A stretch of 29,421 nt of DNA, taken from contig CAZWDO010000003.1 in NCBI GenBank assembly GCA_964632485.1, positions 28,519-57,939 on the forward strand, read 5' to 3'. The notes under the pieces were generated by a model that made no database searches, was not told where the DNA came from, and saw nothing but the letters and a program-made list of their open reading frames with translations. Every line of letters starts with the position of its first letter. The stretch's first letter is position 1. This DNA is from CAZWDO01 sp964632485 [NCBI: uncultured bacterium]. Its GTDB lineage: Bacteria > JAGOEH01. Made by a program: the position numbers and the translations under genes. Below, piece by piece: positions 25,201 through 29,421 of the stretch.

Positions 25201-25376
25201 TTTCAGTAGAAGAATGAGAAAATAGTATTAGGTTTGATTAAAATCCGAACTGACCTGATTTTGGCGTGAATAGCGGATTACGGGTGATTTGGGGCATGGA
25301 TGGAATGGTCTGGATACGGTATTTGAAGACAGGTTCGAGTGAACAGGATGAAATATATAAATGAAAAGAGGCGATT
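25201..25376 (+). other. Long untranslated leader of secA
   Basis: The rest of the roughly 200-nt leader contains no ORF that looks like a SecM- or VemP-type secretion monitor: the few short plus-strand ORFs are under 10 codons and lack hydrophobic or arrest-like sequence. No strong hairpin was found by eye. Such a long leader leaves room for post-transcriptional control of secA. Confidence 0.4.
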
Positions 25377-28300
25377 ATGTTAATGAAATTTTTAGAAAAG
25401 CTGTTTGGTTCGCGGCAGACGCGGGAGCTGACGAAATTTTCGCAACGGGTGAAATCGATTAATGATGTTTGGGAAACGTATACGCAGGTGAGTGAGGAAG
25501 CGCTGAAGAACAAAACGCAGGAATTCAGGGACCGTTTGGTTGCGGGGGAGACGGTTGATGATTTACTGCCTGAAGCGTTTGCTACGGTTAAGGAAACGTG
25601 CCGCCGTTTATGTGGCGCAACCTGGCAGGTTCGGGGCATTGAACAGACCTGGGACATGGTTCCCTATGATGTCCAGTTAATCGGGGGAATGGTTCTGAAT
25701 GAAGGCGCTATTGCGGAAATGGCGACTGGTGAGGGAAAAACGCTGGTGGCGACTTTGCCGCTATATTTAAACGCGTTGCCTGGGAAAGGCGCGCACCTGG
25801 TAACGGTTAACGATTACCTCGCGCAACGTGATGCCGAGTGGATGGGTGAAATATTCCGGTTTTTGGGACTCACGGTTGGCGTAATCATAACAAATCTGTC
25901 GCCGGAGCAACGCCGCGCCGCTTATCAGTGTGATATTACGTATGGTACCAATAATGAATTCGGATTTGATTATCTGCGCGACAACATGACATGGGAGAAA
26001 GACCAATTGGTACAGCGCGATTTCCATTATGCTATCGTCGATGAAGTGGACAGTGTTCTGGTCGATGAGGCGCGTACGCCATTGATCATCTCCGGGCCTG
26101 TGGAGCAGACGCCTCATAAATACTATGAAATGCGCCCACTGATTGAGCGCCTCGTAAAAAAACAAACAATTCTGGTTAATTCCATGGTCAGCCAGGCAAA
26201 AACCCTGATCGAAAAAGAGAAACCTACTGATAAAGAGTGGCAGACAGCGGGTGAGCTTTTACTGAAAGCCCAGCGTGGATCTCCTAAACATAAACAATTG
26301 CACAAACTCCTCAAAGATCCGGAAATCAAGAATCTGGTGACGAAAACTGAAAATTTTTTCATGCAGGAAAAGAAAATGCATGATCTTGATGAAGGGTTGT
26401 ATTATATCATTGACGAAAAAGCCCATGCTGCTGATTTGATGGAAAATGGCCGTAATGAGCTGAAACCCGGCGAGCCCAATTATTTTGTTCTGCCGCCTCT
26501 TAACGAGCAGCTTTCGATGATCGAGGGAGATGAAGACTTGAACGACAAGGATAAAGTGGAAGCCCGGGAAAAAATGACGCACCGCTACCAGGAAAAAAGC
26601 GATCAGTTGCACACAATCAGCAATCTTTTGCGCGCCTATGCGTTGTATGAAAAGGATGTGCTCTATATTGTGCAGGAAAATAAAGTCATTATTGTGGACG
26701 AATTTACTGGACGATTAATGCCGGGCCGACGCTGGAGCGATGGCATGCACCAGGCCATCGAAGCCAAGGAAGGTGTGCATATTGAAGAAGAGACGCAAAC
26801 CTATGCAACGATTACCTTGCAGAATTATTTCCGAATGTATGCTAAACTGGCCGGAATGACGGGTACTGCGATTACCGAGGAGGGTGAATTTTTTGAGATT
26901 TATAAATTAAATGTGTTCAATGTGCCCACGAATCGCCCTGTTCGGCGGATCGATTACAATGATGCCGTTTACCGGACACGGAAGGAAAAGTATCAAGCCA
27001 TTGTGGAAGAAATTATCCGTTTTCATCAAAATAATCAGCCGGTACTGGTCGGTACGGTTACGGTAGAAGTTTCGGAAATTATCAGCCGTTTTTTAAAACG
27101 GCGCAACATTCCTCATAATGTCCTCAACGCCAAATATCACCAGAAAGAAGCCGAGATTGTTTCACTTGCGGGACAGCCCGGATCGGTGACAATTGCCACC
27201 AATATGGCGGGTCGCGGAACTGATATCAAATTGGGCAAAGGAATTGTCAAATGCGCCGATAAGAAATTCGGCGCGGACGAAAATATCAAGTGTTTTCTGA
27301 ATACTCCCGGAGTTAAGGATAGCGACACCGATGTGGATTTGAAAAAGTGCCGGCAGGATATTCCCTGCGGGTTGCATATCATTGGAACCGAACGGCATGA
27401 AAGCCGCCGGATTGATCGGCAGTTGCGGGGACGCGCCGGTCGCCAGGGCGATCCGGGGTCTTCCCGTTTTTTTATTTCGTTGGAAGACGATTTGATGCGC
27501 CTTTTCGGCTCTGATCGCTATATTAATATCCTTAATAAATTGAAAATGGAAGAAGGCGAACGGATTGAGCATCCAATGATCACCCGTTCAATCGAACGCG
27601 CTCAAAAAATGGTGGAGGGACATAACTTCGAAATCCGTAAAAATCTGCTGGAGTACGATAATATCATGAACCAGCAGCGGACAATTGTCTATAAGAAACG
27701 CCGGGAAATTCTTATGGCCAACGACACGGTCCCCCTGATAAATCAAGTGATCGAAGATACCGTTTGGGACTTGATCGATATGCATACGAACGATAAGCTG
27801 CCGGCCGAGGAATGGAATTTAAGCGCCATTACGGGGGATATTCGCAATATGTGCCGTCTGCAATTGGAGATCGATCCCGATACTTATGATGAATTGACCC
27901 CTGATATTCTGGGCAATGATTTGATCAAGAAAATCCAATATGCTTATTCCAGTATCCGCCAGCCTTTTGAACCTGAGCGGCGGCAATGGAATGAAACATT
28001 TATTTTGCTGCGCAGCATCGATGAGAAGTGGCGTGAGCATCTTTATGAGCTGGATAGTCTCCGTCAAAGTGTCGGATTGCGCGCAATTGGTCAGAAAGAT
28101 CCGTTGATTGAGTATAAAAAGGAAAGTTTGGGAATGTTCCAGGAATTGCTGGGGGCGATTGACCGTCAGGCGTTGGGCGGGCTTTTCGGCAGTATCATGG
28201 TGGCCATTGAGGGCATGAACAAACAGCAGCAGATTAATTTTCAGCATCAGTCAATGGAACATCTGGGCGCTATCCGAAAGCAGGCGATGGAGCAAGCGCA

Positions 28301-28469
28301 GGCGCGACAAGCCAATAGCGCCGGCGATGAAGAAAATGGCGCGGCGCCAGCCAAGGGTTATACTGTCCGCAATCAACAGCCTAAAATTGGCCCCAATGAA
28401 CCGTGCCCGTGTGGAAGTGGGAAAAAATATAAAAAATGTCATGGCCGGGTAGGACAAACGGAGGAGTGA
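25377..28469 (+). CDS. secA: SecA preprotein translocase ATPase
   Basis: This 1030-residue SecA couples ATP hydrolysis to movement of preproteins through SecYEG. Visible are Walker A MATGEGKT (115-122), Walker B region [20 protein letters not shown] (220-239), the GMTGTA motif, [26 protein letters not shown], and the C-terminal SEC-C zinc site C1010-P-C1012-x8-C1021-H1022. It is longer than the E. coli protein (901). One extra stretch lies after IISGP (about 241-400, charged and helical), and a second insert of about 40 residues with four cysteines (C626, C639, C658, C664) lies between GRGTDIKLG and [11 protein letters not shown]. Long SecA proteins are usual in Bacteroidota and relatives. 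The start follows AGAGG by 5 nt; the ATG two codons later is possible. It feeds all signal-peptide proteins of this window to the periplasm. Confidence 0.98.
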   Translation: MLMKFLEKLFGSRQTRELTKFSQRVKSINDVWETYTQVSEEALKNKTQEFRDRLVAGETVDDLLPEAFATVKETCRRLCGATWQVRGIEQTWDMVPYDVQLIGGMVLNEGAIAEMATGEGKTLVATLPLYLNALPGKGAHLVTVNDYLAQRDAEWMGEIFRFLGLTVGVIITNLSPEQRRAAYQCDITYGTNNEFGFDYLRDNMTWEKDQLVQRDFHYAIVDEVDSVLVDEARTPLIISGPVEQTPHKYYEMRPLIERLVKKQTILVNSMVSQAKTLIEKEKPTDKEWQTAGELLLKAQRGSPKHKQLHKLLKDPEIKNLVTKTENFFMQEKKMHDLDEGLYYIIDEKAHAADLMENGRNELKPGEPNYFVLPPLNEQLSMIEGDEDLNDKDKVEAREKMTHRYQEKSDQLHTISNLLRAYALYEKDVLYIVQENKVIIVDEFTGRLMPGRRWSDGMHQAIEAKEGVHIEEETQTYATITLQNYFRMYAKLAGMTGTAITEEGEFFEIYKLNVFNVPTNRPVRRIDYNDAVYRTRKEKYQAIVEEIIRFHQNNQPVLVGTVTVEVSEIISRFLKRRNIPHNVLNAKYHQKEAEIVSLAGQPGSVTIATNMAGRGTDIKLGKGIVKCADKKFGADENIKCFLNTPGVKDSDTDVDLKKCRQDIPCGLHIIGTERHESRRIDRQLRGRAGRQGDPGSSRFFISLEDDLMRLFGSDRYINILNKLKMEEGERIEHPMITRSIERAQKMVEGHNFEIRKNLLEYDNIMNQQRTIVYKKRREILMANDTVPLINQVIEDTVWDLIDMHTNDKLPAEEWNLSAITGDIRNMCRLQLEIDPDTYDELTPDILGNDLIKKIQYAYSSIRQPFEPERRQWNETFILLRSIDEKWREHLYELDSLRQSVGLRAIGQKDPLIEYKKESLGMFQELLGAIDRQALGGLFGSIMVAIEGMNKQQQINFQHQSMEHLGAIRKQAMEQAQARQANSAGDEENGAAPAKGYTVRNQQPKIGPNEPCPCGSGKKYKKCHGRVGQTEE

Positions 28470-28517
28470 TTTCGGTCCTCAGAGAATGCTCAGCAACCAA
28501 GATGTTCAGTTTGGATA

Positions 28518-28552
28518 TTGAATCTCCTGCAAGGCCCTCACAGGAGATTCAA
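28518..28552. terminator. Perfect 12-bp hairpin between convergent secA and leuD
   Basis: TTGAATCTCCTG (28518-28529) and CAGGAGATTCAA (28541-28552) form a perfect stem with an 11-nt loop, 48 bp after the secA stop and 72 bp from the leuD stop. A T-run is not immediately adjacent on either strand, although the plus strand has a T-rich stretch 30 nt on. Its place between convergent genes suggests a bidirectional terminator or an mRNA 3'-end stabiliser. Confidence 0.55.
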
Positions 28553-28624
28553 GTTGCATACACGATTTTGAGTTCGCTATTTTTAGTTTTTTACCAAAGA
28601 AAAATATAAAGCCAACTGTTTTCT

Positions 28625-29113
28625 TTACAGTATCTTAGATCTGACCCAACTGATTAATCCGCCCTTAGAGATCAGCTCCTGCATAAATTCGGGAAACGGT
28701 TGAATCGAATATTGGGCTCCCTGGGTGAGATTTTCGATTATTCCCTGGCTAATAGAGATTTTAAGCCGATCACCCCCGCAAATTTGCGTGGCTTCGGGAA
28801 GTTCAATGATAGGTAATCCGATATTGATGGCATTGCGGAAAAAAATTCGGGCAAAAGAAACGGCCACAACGCAACTGACGCCAACAGTTTTAATAGCCAG
28901 GGGCGCGTGTTCACGCGAGGAGCCGCAGCCGAAATTTTTGCCGGCAACCATGATATCGCCGGGTTTAACGGTTTTAGCAAACTCGCTGTCGATATCTTCC
29001 ATGCAATGGAGCGCCAGATGCGCGGCATCTTTAATATTCAGGTATCGCGCCGGTATTATAACATCTGTATCGATATGATCGCCAAAACGATGGACATTGC
29101 CTTCAAAATTCAT
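28625..29113 (-). CDS. leuD: 3-isopropylmalate dehydratase small subunit
   Basis: The 162-residue protein has the swivel-domain motifs DTDVIIPARYLNI, GKNFGCGSSREHAPLAI and FARIFFRNAINIGLP. It is the short (archaeal/HacB-like) form rather than the roughly 200-residue enterobacterial form. With LeuC it isomerises 2-isopropylmalate to 3-isopropylmalate in leucine biosynthesis in the cytoplasm. The related homoaconitase small subunit is an alternative that cannot be excluded from this subunit alone. Its ATG overlaps the LeuC stop by one base (TAATG at 29111-29115), so the two subunits are translated together. It is convergent with secA across a perfect hairpin. Confidence 0.92.
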   Translation of the reverse strand: MNFEGNVHRFGDHIDTDVIIPARYLNIKDAAHLALHCMEDIDSEFAKTVKPGDIMVAGKNFGCGSSREHAPLAIKTVGVSCVVAVSFARIFFRNAINIGLPIIELPEATQICGGDRLKISISQGIIENLTQGAQYSIQPFPEFMQELISKGGLISWVRSKIL

Positions 29114-29421
29114 TACAACACCTCCGGGGTAGAAATCAAGCCCGTAATAGCGGAAGCGGCGGCTACAGCCGGACTGGCCAGATATATTTCACTGTTTTTA
29201 TGGCCCATGCGGCCGATGAAATTGCGGTTGGTCGTAGCGACGCATTTTTCTCCAGCGGCCAGTATTCCCATATGACCGCCCAGGCAGGGACCGCAAGTGG
29301 GGGTGCTGACTACCGCGCCGCTTTCGATAAAAGTTTCGATGTAACCGGCTTTAAGCGCCTCCAAGTATATCAGTTGGGTAGCCGGTATGACGATTAGTCG
29401 CACGCGTGGGTGGATGTGTCG
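29113..29421 (-). CDS. leuC: 3-isopropylmalate dehydratase large subunit, C-terminal part (cut by window edge)
   Basis: The frame is open to the window edge, so the GTG at 29403 is an internal codon. About 102 C-terminal residues are visible. They include [33 protein letters not shown] (two of the three cysteine ligands of the [4Fe-4S] cluster), [11 protein letters not shown] and [17 protein letters not shown]. These match LeuC of the aconitase superfamily. The first cluster cysteine and the N-terminal domains lie outside the window. The gene overlaps leuD by one base and the two form a leucine-biosynthesis operon that continues to the right. Confidence 0.92.
   Translation of the reverse strand, partial: RHIHPRVRLIVIPATQLIYLEALKAGYIETFIESGAVVSTPTCGPCLGGHMGILAAGEKCVATTNRNFIGRMGHKNSEIYLASPAVAAASAITGLISTPEVL

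Noticed and set aside
25201-25376. SecM-like arrest peptide in the secA leader
   Set aside because: Only ORFs of fewer than 10 codons occur there, with no signal sequence or arrest motif.
27162-27572. 136-codon minus-strand ORF inside secA, and similar antisense ORFs at 27819-28247 and 25767-26165
   Set aside because: They lie fully opposite conserved SecA motifs and show no protein-like features of their own.
1-29421. CRISPR arrays, tRNA or rRNA genes
   Set aside because: No regularly spaced direct repeats, cloverleaf-like segments or rRNA-like stretches were seen on reading.

Overview
The window looks like a chromosomal segment from a Gram-negative member of the Fibrobacterota-Chlorobiota-Bacteroidota (FCB) superphylum. 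A Calditrichota, KSB1 or Marinimicrobia-like lineage is my best guess, but the sequence does not settle it. The reasons are an adjacent PorU-like C25 peptidase and PorV-like barrel, NPNP-type C-terminal sorting domains, a long SecA with a SEC-C zinc tail, and many Tyr-rich outer-membrane barrels. Nearly all genes lie on the minus strand; only the cut gene at the left edge and secA lie on the plus strand.

Left part (1-8.5 kb): after the 3' end of an outer-membrane barrel gene (1-465, +) comes a tightly coupled five-gene minus-strand operon (7190 to 612). In order it encodes a 600-residue outer-membrane barrel, a membrane histidine kinase, an NtrC-family sigma54 response regulator, a periplasmic coiled-coil protein and a 330-residue barrel. 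Upstream of it is a secreted or membrane-anchored serpin. The serpin has a near-consensus sigma54 (-24/-12) promoter, an inverted repeat at enhancer distance, and an AT-rich intrinsic terminator overlapping its stop codon. The gap above the serpin (8.5-9.06 kb) also holds a decayed transposase remnant.

Middle (9-25 kb): a divalent-cation channel gene fuses an MgtE-type N-terminal domain to CorA. It has a strong sigma70 promoter and a leader RNA with a long perfect stem. Upstream is a long minus-strand operon: a previously untracked 53-residue ORF, a frameshifted PorU-like C25 peptidase, PorV, a large M6 metalloprotease with a sorting domain, two tandem DUF5683-like membrane proteins, a TamB-like protein and an inositol monophosphatase-family enzyme. 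A second sigma54-type promoter sits just before the 53-residue ORF.

Right part (25-29.4 kb): secA (+) has its own sigma70 promoter. It is followed by a perfect 12-bp hairpin and then the convergent genes leuD and leuC (the latter cut by the window edge).

The most interesting reading is regulatory. Two sigma54-type promoters control (i) a serpin, a protease inhibitor, and (ii) the operon for surface-protein export and secreted proteases. A sigma54 activator with its sensor kinase is encoded between two outer-membrane barrels next door. This suggests an envelope or secretion stress circuit that coordinates secreted proteolysis with its inhibitor. The promoters and genes are read directly from the sequence; the circuit itself is inference.
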